Positions 16,609 to 26,834 are shown, counted from the stretch's first letter. The stretch: DNA of 64,000 bases from Acetivibrio alkalicellulosi (GCA_008125075.1 VLTH01000002.1:1422262-1486261), one strand, 5' to 3'. Program-made: numbers and translations. The notes: generated by a model not told the origin, from the sequence alone.

Positions 16609-18531
16609 TTACTCATCTTCAACAAGTCTTGATAAAATCTTATTGCTTCTTTCAATAAAATTAGTCATAGCTTCTGGTTCAAGCTGCTTGTGACTCATCA
16701 TTGCAAGGTCATAAATATGTTCACAGATAATTTTTGCATCATCTTTTTTATCTGGACGTTCTTTAATATTTAAAATTGACTTAATCAAACTGTTATTGGT
16801 GTTTAAAACTAGCGTTTCTTCTTGAGGGTACATTCCTCCTAAATTCATTCCACCAAACATCTTACTCATTTCCTGCATTCTTCTTGATTGCTCAGAAAGC
16901 AGCATTATACCAGGTACTGACGAAGTCTTTAAAGCTTCAACCTTAATAGTTAATTTATCATTTCCTAAGTTTTCTTTAAATATTTTTTCTAAGTCTTCAC
17001 TAATTTCTTTTAAGTTGCTGTCATCAGCTTGAGTTTCCTTCATACTTTCACTGATGTCTGAGTCAATTCTTTGAAATTTAACATCCTTTTCATTCATTTC
17101 AATATGCTGCATAAAATGATTATCAATCATTGATGTTAGTATTACAGCTTCCATGTCATTTTCCTTAAACATTCTAATATACTGAGCCTGTTGCTTTTCA
17201 TCAGATACATAAAAAACTTTATTTTCATGCTTGCTTTTGTTTCTTTCAAGATAATCTTTTAAAGTAACATATTCACCTTTTATAGTTTTATAAATAATTA
17301 CGTCTTTTACTTTTTCAGAGAACTTACTTTCTTTTATGCATCCATATTTTACAAAAGGATTAATGTCGTCCCAATACTTATTATATGTTTCTCTCTCCTT
17401 TTCAAAAATTGAGATTAGCTTATCTGCAACTTTCTTTGTAATATGAGAAGAAATTTTATTAACATATCCATCATTTTGAAGAAAACTTCTTGATACATTA
17501 AGAGGTAAATCAGGACAATCTAAAGCACCTTTTAATAGCATAAGAAACTCAGGTATTACCTCTTTAATATTATCGGCAACAAAAACCTGATTATAGAAAA
17601 GTTTGATTTGACCTTCCATTGTTTCAAATTCGTGCTTTAATTTTGGAAAATACAAAATTCCTTTTAAGTTAAATGGATAATCCATATTTAAGTGAATCCA
17701 GAAAAGTGGCTCATTAAAGTCAAAAAACACTTTTTTATAAAATTCCTTATACTCTTCATCAGTACAATCCTTTGGATTCTTTAACCATAGAGGATTTGTA
17801 TCATTTAATGGCTTTGGCTCTTCCTCTTTTACATCAGTTTCTTCTTTGTTTTCATTATCCTTTATATCTTCTTTTTTGTCTGCCTCTTTTTTCTTTTCAT
17901 TAGCATCTTCTAAGTAAATTTCAAATTGAAGAAATGAAAAATATTTTTGAAGAATTTCTCTTACCTTATAGACTTCAAGAAACTCAACACTGTCCTCAGC
18001 AATAAAAAGAGTTATTTTGGTACCTCTTTCATTTCTATCTGACTTGTCCATTTCATATTCAGTTCCACCAGAACTTGTCCATCTTACAGCCTCTGCATCT
18101 TTTTGGAATGATAATGTATCTATTTGAACCTTTTCTGAAACCATAAATGCAGAATAAAACCCAAGCCCAAAGTGCCCTATAATCTGAGCTTCATCGGCCT
18201 TGTCCTTGTATTTTTCAACAAAATCCTTAGCACCTGAAAATGCAATTTGGTTTATATATTTTTTTACCTCTTCTTCTGTCATTCCTATTCCATTGTCATC
18301 AATTTGAATAGTTTTGTTTTCTTTATCTACAATAACCTTAATACGATACTTTGCATCACTTTCAATTTCAGCTTCACCAATAGCCGAAAGCTTTTTAAGC
18401 TTGCTTATGGCATCACTTGCATTTGATACAAGTTCGCGAATAAAAATATCCTTTTCAGAATATAGCCATTTTTTTATTATAGGAAAAATGTTTTCCGTAT
18501 TAATAGAAATACTTCCATTTTCATGATTCAT
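16609..18531 (-). CDS. htpG: Hsp90 chaperone HtpG
   Basis: A 640-residue cytoplasmic ATP-dependent chaperone. The GHKL ATPase domain is at about 1-220, with ELVSNASDA, DNGIGMT and GHFGLGFYSAF; a Lys/Glu-rich charged linker follows at about 215-245; the middle domain contains NVSRSFLQ (catalytic Arg); the C-terminal dimerisation domain completes it. The length is normal. TAGGAGGG precedes the ATG by about eight bases. A sigma-A promoter with TTGACA and TAATAT lies at 18566-18595 and a perfect CIRCE operator at 18603-18629, so HrcA repression is likely. In Bacillus subtilis htpG is not a CIRCE gene, so this is a lineage difference. Confidence 0.97.
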   Translation of the reverse strand: MNHENGSISINTENIFPIIKKWLYSEKDIFIRELVSNASDAISKLKKLSAIGEAEIESDAKYRIKVIVDKENKTIQIDDNGIGMTEEEVKKYINQIAFSGAKDFVEKYKDKADEAQIIGHFGLGFYSAFMVSEKVQIDTLSFQKDAEAVRWTSSGGTEYEMDKSDRNERGTKITLFIAEDSVEFLEVYKVREILQKYFSFLQFEIYLEDANEKKKEADKKEDIKDNENKEETDVKEEEPKPLNDTNPLWLKNPKDCTDEEYKEFYKKVFFDFNEPLFWIHLNMDYPFNLKGILYFPKLKHEFETMEGQIKLFYNQVFVADNIKEVIPEFLMLLKGALDCPDLPLNVSRSFLQNDGYVNKISSHITKKVADKLISIFEKERETYNKYWDDINPFVKYGCIKESKFSEKVKDVIIYKTIKGEYVTLKDYLERNKSKHENKVFYVSDEKQQAQYIRMFKENDMEAVILTSMIDNHFMQHIEMNEKDVKFQRIDSDISESMKETQADDSNLKEISEDLEKIFKENLGNDKLTIKVEALKTSSVPGIMLLSEQSRRMQEMSKMFGGMNLGGMYPQEETLVLNTNNSLIKSILNIKERPDKKDDAKIICEHIYDLAMMSHKQLEPEAMTNFIERSNKILSRLVEDE

Positions 18532-18565
18532 TAAAATCCCTCCTAAATAGTAATCTCCATATATA

Positions 18566-18595
18566 ATATTACAATTACTATCTAAAATTTGTCAA
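18566..18595 (-). promoter_or_regulatory. sigma-A promoter of htpG
   Basis: TTGACA at 18595-18590, an 18-base spacer and TAATAT at 18571-18566 on the minus strand, about 35 bases before the start codon. Confidence 0.75.
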
Positions 18596-18602
18596 GCATT
18601 TT

Positions 18603-18629
18603 TTAGCACTCATTAACCTAGAGTGCTAA
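18603..18629 (-). promoter_or_regulatory. CIRCE operator (HrcA site)
   Basis: TTAGCACTC, nine bases, GAGTGCTAA: a perfect match to the CIRCE consensus. It lies directly upstream of the -35 box of htpG. HrcA should bind here and repress htpG until heat shock; hrcA itself is not in the window. Confidence 0.92.
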
Positions 18630-18703
18630 TAAAAAAATTCGGGGCATCTAGCCACTTCCCTTTTAAGTCTTTCACTTTTGTTCCAAGACTTCTAATTTTG
18701 CGC

Positions 18704-18754
18704 AAAAAAAACTGCTACAAATCTAATTTGTTTTAATTAGTTTTGTAGCAGTTT
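18704..18754 (-). terminator. terminator of the GH9 gene
   Basis: AAACTGCTACAAA pairs perfectly with TTTGTAGCAGTTT around an inner CTAATT/AATTAG stem, with an eight-T run on the minus strand. It separates the GH9 transcript from the htpG promoter. Confidence 0.85.
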
Positions 18755-18762
18755 AGGAATGC

Positions 18763-18842
18763 TGAAAATATAACTTCAACTACCTACCTTCGTTGATGCC
18801 AAATAAGTTTCATCAAAAGTAGATGTAATATTTCAGACATTC
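18763..18842 (+). repeat. family C palindrome, copy C2
   Basis: CTGAAAATATAACTTCAACT at the left, CAAATAAG in the middle, and TAGATGTAATATTTCAGACA at the right, making a long imperfect inverted repeat between the GH9 stop and its terminator. Confidence 0.65.
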
Positions 18843-18867
18843 TTTAGCTTTAATTTAAAGATAAATC

Positions 18868-21072
18868 TTAAACTATCTCCCCAATAGGATAACTCACTGG
18901 AATCTCTAAAATAAATCTTCTTAAAAGTATATAATCACTAGAATTTACTGCTCCATCACCATTAATATCAGCAGCGGTAACAAATAAATCCCTTTCACTA
19001 GCATTAGAAAAATTCAATATCTCCAAAATGTATCTTCTTAGCAAAATTACATCTGTGGAATTGATTAAACCATCACCATTTAAGTCCCCTAAGACTACCT
19101 GTCCTACTGGTTCATCAGTTGGAACTGGTGGTTGTGTAGGAGACACTCCACCGCCTCCTGGCTCTTTTCCATATACTTTCACACCATTATCATATATAGG
19201 TACATATTCAGTTATAATGCCATCCATTCCAGTGCCATCTAAACCTGTAAAGGAAAAATCGTTGCTATTATCCCAATTACCTTCACCATAAGGAGCATTT
19301 ATAATAAAGTATACATCTCTTTTATAGTCATTTATTCCACCTGGGAAAATATTTATGCCATCAAAGCAGATTTCAATATAATATATATTGTTTTCTTCAT
19401 CCCAAGGTATAAGTGAAGATACTTTTACTCTTGCTGTAGATGTTGATGTTTTAATGTCATTTACAGAAAGGCCTGCATCAATTGCTTCAGAAATATCTAC
19501 AAAATATCTTGCTGATAATTTGTCACTTGCTCTTGGCGGCCAGGATGTTTTGTTCATTACAGTAACTCTTAAGTTTATAAATCCAATTCCTGATGCAACA
19601 ATAGCAGCTTCTGCTAAGTATTCTTGTCCAACTTCCTCAATGGCTTTAAATCCACTAATAGGCTGTCCACCATGTTTTTCATATTTTTTTGCCAGCAAAC
19701 CTACAAAACCTGCATTGTAATCACAAGCAACTTCATTACTTATATAATCATTAATATGGTCGGTATAAGAATCGTCAATTCCAGGACCTCCAACAAGAGC
19801 ACCATAGAGTATATGTCTGTGGTATTCAGGATAGTCCATACTTGCAATATAAGAGCTGTGAGCTGCCCTATGGTGTGGCCTTTGAGGAGGGTTCACTCCA
19901 AAACCTACCACATAGCTTCTACCAGCGCTTCCCAACGCATAATCAAGCTGACTCTTAGCAAACTCTTGATAGGCTTTAACCTTAGAAGGTGTACATCCTG
20001 ACCAATCGGCATAAACACTAGCAAGAAAAGCCGTTGTAGTTGAATATCTTAAAGCCCCCCAGGTGTCAAGCCATGCAAGACCTTTTGGTGTGTATCTTAT
20101 TCTATCAGAGCCTACTCCAACAGTCCACCAGTCAAGGTGTCTTTCAATATTCTCTTTATAAGAAGAATCATTTGTAGCCCTAGCTAATAAAAGCATAGCT
20201 CCAAAAAGCTTGTTATCCCAGCAATGAGCCCATTTGAATTTAATAGTATTAGTTCCTAGTTCTCTTTCCCAGTGCGGCTCGTATGACTTAGCCTTATCAA
20301 GATAAGCTGAATCATTTGTAGCAAGATATAACCATGCAGCAGCCCATGTCAGTTCATCATAAAAACCACTGAATGATTGATAAAAACCTGTTGCAGCGGT
20401 ATATCCCTCATCACTTCTTGTAGTATCTGCAAAAGTAAAAAGATCTTTTGCGTGACTTAAACAAAGAGCAGAATAAGCAGGATCAGTTTCTTTAAAAATA
20501 ATTGATGCAGATGCTAAAGCCGCTGCTGTTTCTGCAACAACAGCAGAACCAGGATTGTTTAAATCCACTTTAAAAGATGGTCTTTCCATCTGCATAACCT
20601 CAGGAGGTCCCCACCATGCATGGTCTGCATGTCCATCTCCTACCTGATAGTAATAAACATTTGGACTTGGATGACACTTAATAAAATAGTCTGTAGCCCA
20701 CTTAATATTATCCAATATGTACGGAAGTTGTCCACTTTCAATATATGCATCTCTTGATTCATAAACGCTCCAAGCAAGCATAGTTGAAGTATAAGCCATA
20801 GGTAAGTTAAATTTCACATGGTCACCTGCATCATACCATCCCCCAGTTAGATCTAAACCATTGTCGGCCCCGTCTGTCAATCCTGAATCTCCTCGCCAGT
20901 TATCTCTCTTGTCTTCTGGAAGCTTACCTGAACGTTGAAACTCATAGAACAAAATTGACTTTTGCAAAGCCTCTCCATAGTTATAATTACTAGAGGCTCT
21001 AGCTTTGCTATCAAGCGGCAAAAATGTAATCAGCATTGCAACTACAAGCACAAATCCTAAAATTCTTTTCAC
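18868..21072 (-). CDS. GH9 endoglucanase with CBM3c and dockerin
   Basis: A 734-residue cellulosomal, probably processive endoglucanase. Signal peptide about 1-27. The GH9 (alpha/alpha)6 barrel covers about 28-465, with catalytic D81 and D84 in WYDAGDH and acid E447 in [17 protein letters not shown]3c-type module follows at about 480-615; in this architecture it is fused to the barrel and feeds single cellulose chains. A Pro-rich linker precedes the dockerin at 660-725 ([26 protein letters not shown]). The start is a GTG at 21072 seven bases after GGGGAG; the ATG at 21135 has no ribosome site and would bury the signal peptide. A strong terminator lies at 18704-18754. Confidence 0.95.
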   Translation of the reverse strand: MKRILGFVLVVAMLITFLPLDSKARASSNYNYGEALQKSILFYEFQRSGKLPEDKRDNWRGDSGLTDGADNGLDLTGGWYDAGDHVKFNLPMAYTSTMLAWSVYESRDAYIESGQLPYILDNIKWATDYFIKCHPSPNVYYYQVGDGHADHAWWGPPEVMQMERPSFKVDLNNPGSAVVAETAAALASASIIFKETDPAYSALCLSHAKDLFTFADTTRSDEGYTAATGFYQSFSGFYDELTWAAAWLYLATNDSAYLDKAKSYEPHWERELGTNTIKFKWAHCWDNKLFGAMLLLARATNDSSYKENIERHLDWWTVGVGSDRIRYTPKGLAWLDTWGALRYSTTTAFLASVYADWSGCTPSKVKAYQEFAKSQLDYALGSAGRSYVVGFGVNPPQRPHHRAAHSSYIASMDYPEYHRHILYGALVGGPGIDDSYTDHINDYISNEVACDYNAGFVGLLAKKYEKHGGQPISGFKAIEEVGQEYLAEAAIVASGIGFINLRVTVMNKTSWPPRASDKLSARYFVDISEAIDAGLSVNDIKTSTSTARVKVSSLIPWDEENNIYYIEICFDGINIFPGGINDYKRDVYFIINAPYGEGNWDNSNDFSFTGLDGTGMDGIITEYVPIYDNGVKVYGKEPGGGGVSPTQPPVPTDEPVGQVVLGDLNGDGLINSTDVILLRRYILEILNFSNASERDLFVTAADINGDGAVNSSDYILLRRFILEIPVSYPIGEIV

Positions 21073-21159
21073 TTTACTTCTCCCCTTTATAATAATATAT
21101 TTTATTCTGAAAATACTTTTCAGAATATAAACCATTAAATTAATGCTTGTTCCATTTGC

Positions 21160-21241
21160 TCAAAATATAACTTTCACTACAACCCTTATTACATACTAAA
21201 TAACCCCATGAAAAATGAAAGTAATACTTCAAACATTCCTT
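21160..21241 (+). repeat. family C palindrome, copy C3
   Basis: CTCAAAATATAACTTTCACT at the left and GAAAGTAATACTTCAAACAT at the right, with ACTAAATAACCCC in the middle. It lies 88 bases upstream of the GH9 start. Confidence 0.55.
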
Positions 21242-21390
21242 AGAATATGCATACGCTTTTAATATGAGTATCTAGATATAATTATATCATTATTTTACAG
21301 AACTCGAAATAAAAAATTTTATATATTACTTTCATAGGGGTCTATTTTGTGAATGTGAAGAAAAACATGGAAGATGCATTGAATCTTCAC

Positions 21391-21930
21391 TTATAATATA
21401 TCCACCCTTTTCATATTCTCTAAGTGTATCTTCTCATATTTTAAATCTTCTTCCCTAGCTGGACTCTTGCTTTCTGCCGGGTAACCAATTGCTATAATAC
21501 ATTCAACACTATACTTATCAGGTATATTTAAAACCTCTTTAATATAATCTTCTGCCTTTTTGTCTTCAGTATGATATCTTTGCCTTACTTGAATCCAACA
21601 AGAACCTAAACCTATGGATTGAGCAGCTAACTGTATGATAATTGAAGCTATAGAGGTGTCCTCAATCCAGACATCACATGCATCTTGGTCGGCTATCACA
21701 ACTATACCCAGTGGTGCGCCTGCTAAAAAAGCCGAGCTATGCTCTCTACACAATGATAGTTTTTCTAATACTTCCATATCAGTAATGGCTATAAACTCCC
21801 ATGGCCTTCTTGATCTAGATGAAGGTGATAATAGAGCACTCTTTAATATAATATCTATTTTTTCTTTTTCAACTTTAGTATCCATAAATTTTCTAATGCT
21901 ACGTCTTTCTTTTAATAGTTCATAAAACAT
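21391..21930 (-). CDS. nitroreductase-family flavoprotein
   Basis: A 179-residue FMN-dependent oxidoreductase. The FMN phosphate site appears as RRSIRKF at the N-terminus, SSRSRRPWEF matches the second FMN contact, and GLGSCWIQ and IAIGYPAE complete the family pattern. The length is typical of the compact clostridial nitroreductases. It probably dimerises and reduces nitro or quinone substrates with NAD(P)H. It lies 83 bases after the antiporter gene on the same strand and could be the last gene of that operon. Confidence 0.9.
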   Translation of the reverse strand: MFYELLKERRSIRKFMDTKVEKEKIDIILKSALLSPSSRSRRPWEFIAITDMEVLEKLSLCREHSSAFLAGAPLGIVVIADQDACDVWIEDTSIASIIIQLAAQSIGLGSCWIQVRQRYHTEDKKAEDYIKEVLNIPDKYSVECIIAIGYPAESKSPAREEDLKYEKIHLENMKRVDIL

Positions 21931-22013
21931 AATAATCTCCTCCCATATTAAATGTTTTATCTTATTCTAAGTCTCCATCTGAAGCCTCGATGTTTAGCTT
22001 TAGCTAAACGAGT

Positions 22014-23189
22014 TCACTCTAAAAGTTTTTTGCCAGTTGCTCTTATTCCTATTGAACCAAGTGGTGCAGTTATAATTATTGCCATTACTGCAATTGCCAA
22101 TATCAAGTCACCAGATTCCATCCCCATTGATAGAGGTATTGCACCAATTGCAGCTTGAACAGTTGCTTTAGGTGAATAGGCTATCATGCAAAAAACTTTC
22201 TCTTTTAGATTAAAATCAGTGCCGTACAAAGACAAAATCACTCCCAAACTTCTTGCTAAAAGACCTATAAATATAATTAACATTCCAATCAATCCAGCAT
22301 TTACAGCAACAGTTATATTCATCCTAGCACCAACTAACACAAATAACAACACTTCAGCAAGTATCCATATCTTGTTAAATTTAACCGATAGTACTTTTGC
22401 AACATCTGGCTGTTTTTCACGAAACACAAATCCCACAGTCATAACTCCAAGTAAGCCTGCAATAGCTATTTTATTTTGAAGAAAACTTTCTAATGTTGTA
22501 AATAGTATTGTAAATCCAAGAACATACAATACTTTATAGGTGTCCCTGATACTATATTTTTTAAACAAGAATATTAAGGCCATTGCAATTAAAAAACCTA
22601 TTCCAATTCCAAAAACAATTGAAATTGGAATATTTAATATTTGAGTTAATACATTTACACTCCCTGCACTATAAAAGCCAATAAATGCTGTAAAAACTGT
22701 TATTGCAAAGACATCGTCAATTGAAGCACCAGCCAATATTAGTGTAGGAATTCCCTTTGCGCTCCCAACTCCTTTTTCAATGTATTCTAGCATAGCTGGA
22801 ACTATTACTGCAGGTGATACAGCTGCAATAATAAAACCAAGTATTCCACCTTCAACAAATGAAAAATTAAGAATTACTGTTGAAATTAAAGCTACCGTAA
22901 AACCTTCCAATAATACAGGAATACAGCTTATTTTTACAGCAGCACTTCCAACTTTTACAATTTGCTCCTTGCTAATTCCAAGTCCAGCCCTCAAAAGTAT
23001 AATAACAAGAGCTATTTTTCTCAAATCTCCTGATATACTTAATATATCATCAGAAAGCCAGTTTAACCCATAAGGCCCTATGACTATACCTAAAATCAGC
23101 ATACCTAAAAGTCCTGGTAATCTTAGTTTAGTAAAAATTGTACCAGCTAAAAGCCCTAATATTATAATTATTGCTAAATCTGTTGCCAT
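22014..23189 (-). CDS. cation:proton antiporter, CPA family
   Basis: A 391-residue inner membrane protein with about 11-12 hydrophobic segments. The start (LGLLAGTIFTKLRLPGLLGM) and the internal repeats fit the Na+/H+ exchanger domain; the conserved acidic residues lie in GASIDDVFAI of the core bundle. It would exchange Na+ or K+ for protons. No C-terminal TrkA-type domain is present. GGAGT precedes the ATG. The upstream xthA gene ends 10 bases before, so the two are cotranscribed. Confidence 0.88.
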   Translation of the reverse strand: MATDLAIIIILGLLAGTIFTKLRLPGLLGMLILGIVIGPYGLNWLSDDILSISGDLRKIALVIILLRAGLGISKEQIVKVGSAAVKISCIPVLLEGFTVALISTVILNFSFVEGGILGFIIAAVSPAVIVPAMLEYIEKGVGSAKGIPTLILAGASIDDVFAITVFTAFIGFYSAGSVNVLTQILNIPISIVFGIGIGFLIAMALIFLFKKYSIRDTYKVLYVLGFTILFTTLESFLQNKIAIAGLLGVMTVGFVFREKQPDVAKVLSVKFNKIWILAEVLLFVLVGARMNITVAVNAGLIGMLIIFIGLLARSLGVILSLYGTDFNLKEKVFCMIAYSPKATVQAAIGAIPLSMGMESGDLILAIAVMAIIITAPLGSIGIRATGKKLLE

Positions 23190-23199
23190 TTAATACTCC

Positions 23200-23958
23200 T
23201 TAGCAGTTCACTTCAAGCACAACAGGACAATGATCCGAACCTAAAACCTCATTGTGTATTTGTGCTCCCACAAGTTTATCAGAAAGTCTTTTTGATACAC
23301 AAAAGTAATCTATTCTCCAACCTGCATTTCTTTCTCGAGACTTAAACATATATGACCACCATGTATAGGCATCTTTTTTATCCGGGTAAAAGTATCTGTA
23401 TGTATCAATAAATCCCTTATCTAATACATTTGCAAATTTACCTCTTTCTTCGTCAGTAAATCCAGCACTTCTTCTGTTTGATTTAGGATTTTTAAGATCA
23501 ATTTCTGTATGTGCCACATTTAAATCGCCACATACAATCACAGGCTTTTTCAAATCAAGCTTCCTTAAGTATTCCAAAAAATCTTCTTCCCACTTCATTC
23601 TATATTGAAGCCTTTCAAGATCTCTGCCTGAATTGGGTGTATAAACATTTACAAGGTAATTATCTAAAAATTCAACTGTTATAACCCTACCTTCATGATC
23701 GTGCTCATCAATTCCTATCCCATTAGTTACACTAAGAGGCTTAATTTTTGTGAAAACAGCAGTTCCCGAATAGCCTTTTCTATCGGCATAATTCCAGTAT
23801 TGATTATATCCTTCCAATTCAAGTTCTAAAATCCCTTCTTGAATTTTGCTTTCTTGAATACAGAATATATCAGCATCAACTTCATTAAAATAATCTAAAA
23901 AACCTTTTTTCAAGCAAGCTCGAATGCCATTTACATTCCATGAAACCATTTTTGTCAT
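23200..23958 (-). CDS. xthA: exodeoxyribonuclease III
   Basis: A 252-residue AP endonuclease/3' exonuclease of the ExoIII group, acting in base excision repair. Metal and catalytic residues are visible in SWNVNGIRA, IQESKIQ (E36), YTPNSGRDLERL, CGDLNVAHTEIDL, RIDYFCVS and GSDHCPV (terminal Asp-His pair). The length is normal. It sits between mscS (41-base gap) and the antiporter (10-base gap) in one operon. Confidence 0.96.
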   Translation of the reverse strand: MTKMVSWNVNGIRACLKKGFLDYFNEVDADIFCIQESKIQEGILELELEGYNQYWNYADRKGYSGTAVFTKIKPLSVTNGIGIDEHDHEGRVITVEFLDNYLVNVYTPNSGRDLERLQYRMKWEEDFLEYLRKLDLKKPVIVCGDLNVAHTEIDLKNPKSNRRSAGFTDEERGKFANVLDKGFIDTYRYFYPDKKDAYTWWSYMFKSRERNAGWRIDYFCVSKRLSDKLVGAQIHNEVLGSDHCPVVLEVNC

Positions 23959-23999
23959 TTCTAATCCCCCATTAAAAAATATACTGCCCTATCTTTCTT

Positions 24000-24815
24000 T
24001 TACTCTTTTATCATGTGAACATCTAGTTGTGGATAAGGTATATTAATATTGTTTTCATCAAACTTAAGTTTTGCTTCCTCCTGTACGTCATAAAAAACTG
24101 TCCAGTAGTTTGCAGTTTCACACCAAACCCTTACAGTATAAATAATTGCATTGTCTCCATGCTCAAGTAAACCAATAAAAGGCTTAGGATCTTCTAGAAC
24201 TAAAGGGTGATTATTAGAAATATCATTTAGTATTTCCTTTACTTTTTTAATATCAGCCTCATATCCAACGCCGAATTTAAAATCTACACGTCTTGTTTTT
24301 TCTACATTAAAGTTGATCAACTTACTTGTAACCATATCACTATTTGGTATAATAACCTTTCTATTATCCGGTGTATTTATTGTAGTATATAATAGTTGTA
24401 TGTCAGTTACTGTCCCCATCTCCCCCTGGGATTGAATAAAATCACCTACATTAAATGGACGAAATCCTAATATTATTACACCACCTGATAAATTAGCTAA
24501 ATTATCCTTTAGAGCAAAACCAATAGCCAAACCAGCTGCCCCTAATAGTACCATAAAAGATTCTAAAGGTATTCCTAATACACTTGCTGCCGTAAAAAAC
24601 AAAACCAATTTTAATGAAAACCTTGTTATTGCATTTACAAAAGAATACAGTGTTTTATCCTTGTTGTATTTTTTTAATGAACTATCAACAATACGCATAA
24701 TACCTTTTATGAGCCATAGTCCAACAATTATTAATACTATTGCTCCTATAACATTAGGGAGTCTGTCCAAAATAAAAGATCTCACATTACTTAACATTTC
24801 TTCGAAATTAAACAC
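24000..24815 (-). CDS. mscS: small-conductance mechanosensitive channel MscS
   Basis: A 271-residue membrane channel that releases solutes on hypo-osmotic shock. Three N-terminal hydrophobic segments are followed by the pore-lining Gly/Ala-rich TM3 (LLGAAGLAIGFALKDNLANL) and the beta domain signature IILGFRPFNVGDFI, then a C-terminal alpha/beta cage. The length matches E. coli MscS (286). It is the first gene of the operon mscS-xthA-antiporter, with a possible nitroreductase at the end. Confidence 0.94.
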   Translation of the reverse strand: MFNFEEMLSNVRSFILDRLPNVIGAIVLIIVGLWLIKGIMRIVDSSLKKYNKDKTLYSFVNAITRFSLKLVLFFTAASVLGIPLESFMVLLGAAGLAIGFALKDNLANLSGGVIILGFRPFNVGDFIQSQGEMGTVTDIQLLYTTINTPDNRKVIIPNSDMVTSKLINFNVEKTRRVDFKFGVGYEADIKKVKEILNDISNNHPLVLEDPKPFIGLLEHGDNAIIYTVRVWCETANYWTVFYDVQEEAKLKFDENNINIPYPQLDVHMIKE

Positions 24816-24883
24816 CTATGAATTCCTCCTTAAATTTTACTATTCAATAGCTACCCTATTTTAAATCAAATTACACACTTTTT

Positions 24884-24926
24884 TGGGTGCATATTATTAT
24901 TTTAGTTAAGAAACATTGTATACACC
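24884..24926 (+). repeat. minimal family B derivative
   Basis: GGGTGCATATTATT at the left and TTAAGAAACATTGTATACACC at the right resemble the two ends of family B joined without the core. Short, so the call is tentative. Confidence 0.35.
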
Positions 24927-24954
24927 AAGTTTTTTTGCTGTCAACTATGTTAGG

Positions 24955-25039
24955 CTCGGCTAAAGAATTACTTCCTCTTTTTCGCGTAACGCGTGTGGTA
25001 ATAAAAGGGTTGGAAGTGAAAACTTAGAGGAAGTTATTT
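24955..25039. repeat. long imperfect hairpin
   Basis: ACTTCCTC near 24970 pairs with GAGGAAGT near 25027, with an inner CGCG(TAA)CGCG. It lies just beyond the DUF1294 stop and upstream of mscS and probably ends the upstream operon. Confidence 0.5.
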
Positions 25040-25333
25040 TTAAACGATGCCTAAATATAAGAAAATAATATATAATAAAAACAAATTTATAATTATAAAT
25101 AAGGGAATAAAGACTTTAAAGTACCAATGCTTTGTTTTGTGTCGAAATACATACATTCCTGCAAAAATTCCTGTTGCTCCAAAAAACAGTGCACATATAA
25201 AAATATTTCGTTCACTTATACGCCATTTTCCCTTTTTTGCTTTTGACTTATCAATATTCATCATAAAAAAAGTTACAATGTTAAACATTACAAAAAAGCT
25301 TATAATTATCATCTTACCACTTAATTCAATCAC
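25040..25333 (-). CDS. DUF1294 small membrane protein
   Basis: A 97-residue protein with three hydrophobic segments and the family pattern NIDKSKAKKGKWRISER, ALFFGATGIFAGMYVFRHKT and KHWYFKV. DUF1294 members are short integral membrane proteins of unknown function. It starts 10 bases after the yfcE stop, the last gene of a three-gene operon. Confidence 0.85.
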   Translation of the reverse strand: MIELSGKMIIISFFVMFNIVTFFMMNIDKSKAKKGKWRISERNIFICALFFGATGIFAGMYVFRHKTKHWYFKVFIPLFIIINLFLLYIIFLYLGIV

Positions 25334-25343
25334 AAATAACCCC

Positions 25344-25895
25344 CTATAGATTCTCTAGTTCTATCTTTTTAAATACCTTTCCTTCAATATCTTTTATACT
25401 AAATGTACTTCCATCTAAAATACCATATGAATTAGGGTTGTTTTCTTTTGGCATAGATATAGAACCTGGGTTTAGTATATATATATCCTTATATTTTTCT
25501 GCTTTAGGTATGTGTGTATGACCATGTATCAGGACATCTCCACTTTTTAATTTAGGTAAATTGTCCTGATTGTATATGTGTCCATGAGTTAAGAATAAAC
25601 GCTTTTCATTAAATAAAAGGGTAGAATAATCAGACATAATAGGATAATCAAGTACCATCTCATCAACTTCACTGTCACAATTACCTCTTACAGCTATAAT
25701 ATTTTGTGCGTATTGATTAAGTAAAACTGCCACTTCTTTTGGATTATACTCAGTCGGAAGTGGATTACGTGATCCATGATATAATTGATCCCCTAAAATA
25801 ACCAAATAATCTGAGTTTTCATTTTTAAAAATTTCTATGGCCTTCTTTGTATAATATAACGAGCCATGTATGTCAGATATAAATAAAAGTTTCAT
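25344..25895 (-). CDS. yfcE: YfcE-type metallophosphoesterase
   Basis: A 183-residue calcineurin-like phosphodiesterase. The metal-binding blocks are DIHGS near residue 8, LGDQLYHGSR, VRGNCDSEVD, THGHIYN and HGHTHIPK, in the usual order. Family members hydrolyse model phosphodiesters with Mn2+; the natural substrate is unknown. It lies between the YgjP-type protease gene (21-base gap) and the DUF1294 gene. Confidence 0.93.
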   Translation of the reverse strand: MKLLFISDIHGSLYYTKKAIEIFKNENSDYLVILGDQLYHGSRNPLPTEYNPKEVAVLLNQYAQNIIAVRGNCDSEVDEMVLDYPIMSDYSTLLFNEKRLFLTHGHIYNQDNLPKLKSGDVLIHGHTHIPKAEKYKDIYILNPGSISMPKENNPNSYGILDGSTFSIKDIEGKVFKKIELENL

Positions 25896-25916
25896 GCTTA
25901 AATAACTCCTCCTTAA

Positions 25917-26666
25917 CTAAATTCCTAAGCTGTGTCCATTTGTTTTTAGCCACTCCCGTTTGTCTGCATAGTCTGGAAGTACAGTTCTTACAATGTCCCA
26001 AAAATTCTTCGAATGATTCATTTCCTTCATGTGACACAGTTCATGTACAATTACATAATCAAGTACTTCTAATGGTGCCATAACAAGTTTCCAGTTTAAA
26101 TTTATATTACCTTTGCTGCTGCAACTTCCCCATCTAGTCTTTTGCTCTCTAATAGTTATTTTTTTAGGGTATACACCAATTAAATACTGATATTTTTCAA
26201 TTCTATCTTTTATTATGTCTTTAAATTTGTTAACAAACCATGTTTTTAGAATAAATCTAACCATATCTTGGTCTATAACATCATTGTTATCATCAACATA
26301 GATAATAATGTCTTTTCCTATCAAATCGACTTTAGATTGACTAAGATCCCTTACTTTTTGAATTTTCAGAAAGTGTTCATTACCTAAAAAAAATATTCCC
26401 TGTCCATCTTCTAGCTTTCTTTTATCATCAATATCTTTATATATCTTTTTTAATTCTTCCTGTTTTCTAAAAATCCATGATGATTTCTTTTTTAGTATAT
26501 CCTTTACCTGTTTGTCACTAATGTTTAACGGCACTGATACTTTTACATGACCTTTTTGATCTACTTGAATACCTATGGTTTTTCTCTTACTTCTAACCAA
26601 TTGATATTGTATTTCTTTATCATTTATTATGATATTCATTTTTCCTGACATCTCCAGTTTACTCAT
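25917..26666 (-). CDS. YgjP-like metallopeptidase (DUF45/M48)
   Basis: A 249-residue protein. The zinc site is HELCHMKEMNHSKNFW near the C-terminus (two His in HExxH-like order and a third His after NH), with TRWGSCSSKGNINLNWKL just before, both hallmarks of the DUF45/YgjP family. Members are predicted cytoplasmic metal-dependent peptidases, sometimes linked to restriction loci. The start is uncertain: ATGs at 26666, 26651 and 26639 are possible, each with a weak ribosome site. Confidence 0.88.
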   Translation of the reverse strand: MSKLEMSGKMNIIINDKEIQYQLVRSKRKTIGIQVDQKGHVKVSVPLNISDKQVKDILKKKSSWIFRKQEELKKIYKDIDDKRKLEDGQGIFFLGNEHFLKIQKVRDLSQSKVDLIGKDIIIYVDDNNDVIDQDMVRFILKTWFVNKFKDIIKDRIEKYQYLIGVYPKKITIREQKTRWGSCSSKGNINLNWKLVMAPLEVLDYVIVHELCHMKEMNHSKNFWDIVRTVLPDYADKREWLKTNGHSLGI

Positions 26667-26834
26667 CTTCCTAACCTCATTATTACTATGTCATAATTTT
26701 TATATAAATACAACTTTAAAGTGTCTTATCAATAATTTAATTTTCGTAATTTAACTTCAATCACAATTTTACTACAATTTTGTTTCATGTTAAATACCTT
26801 ATTAAAACTAATTAAACCTATTACCTATTATAAC

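Noticed and set aside
19388-20001. Plus-strand open frames inside the GH9 gene
   Set aside because: Antisense shadows of a gene with clear catalytic motifs; no ribosome sites.
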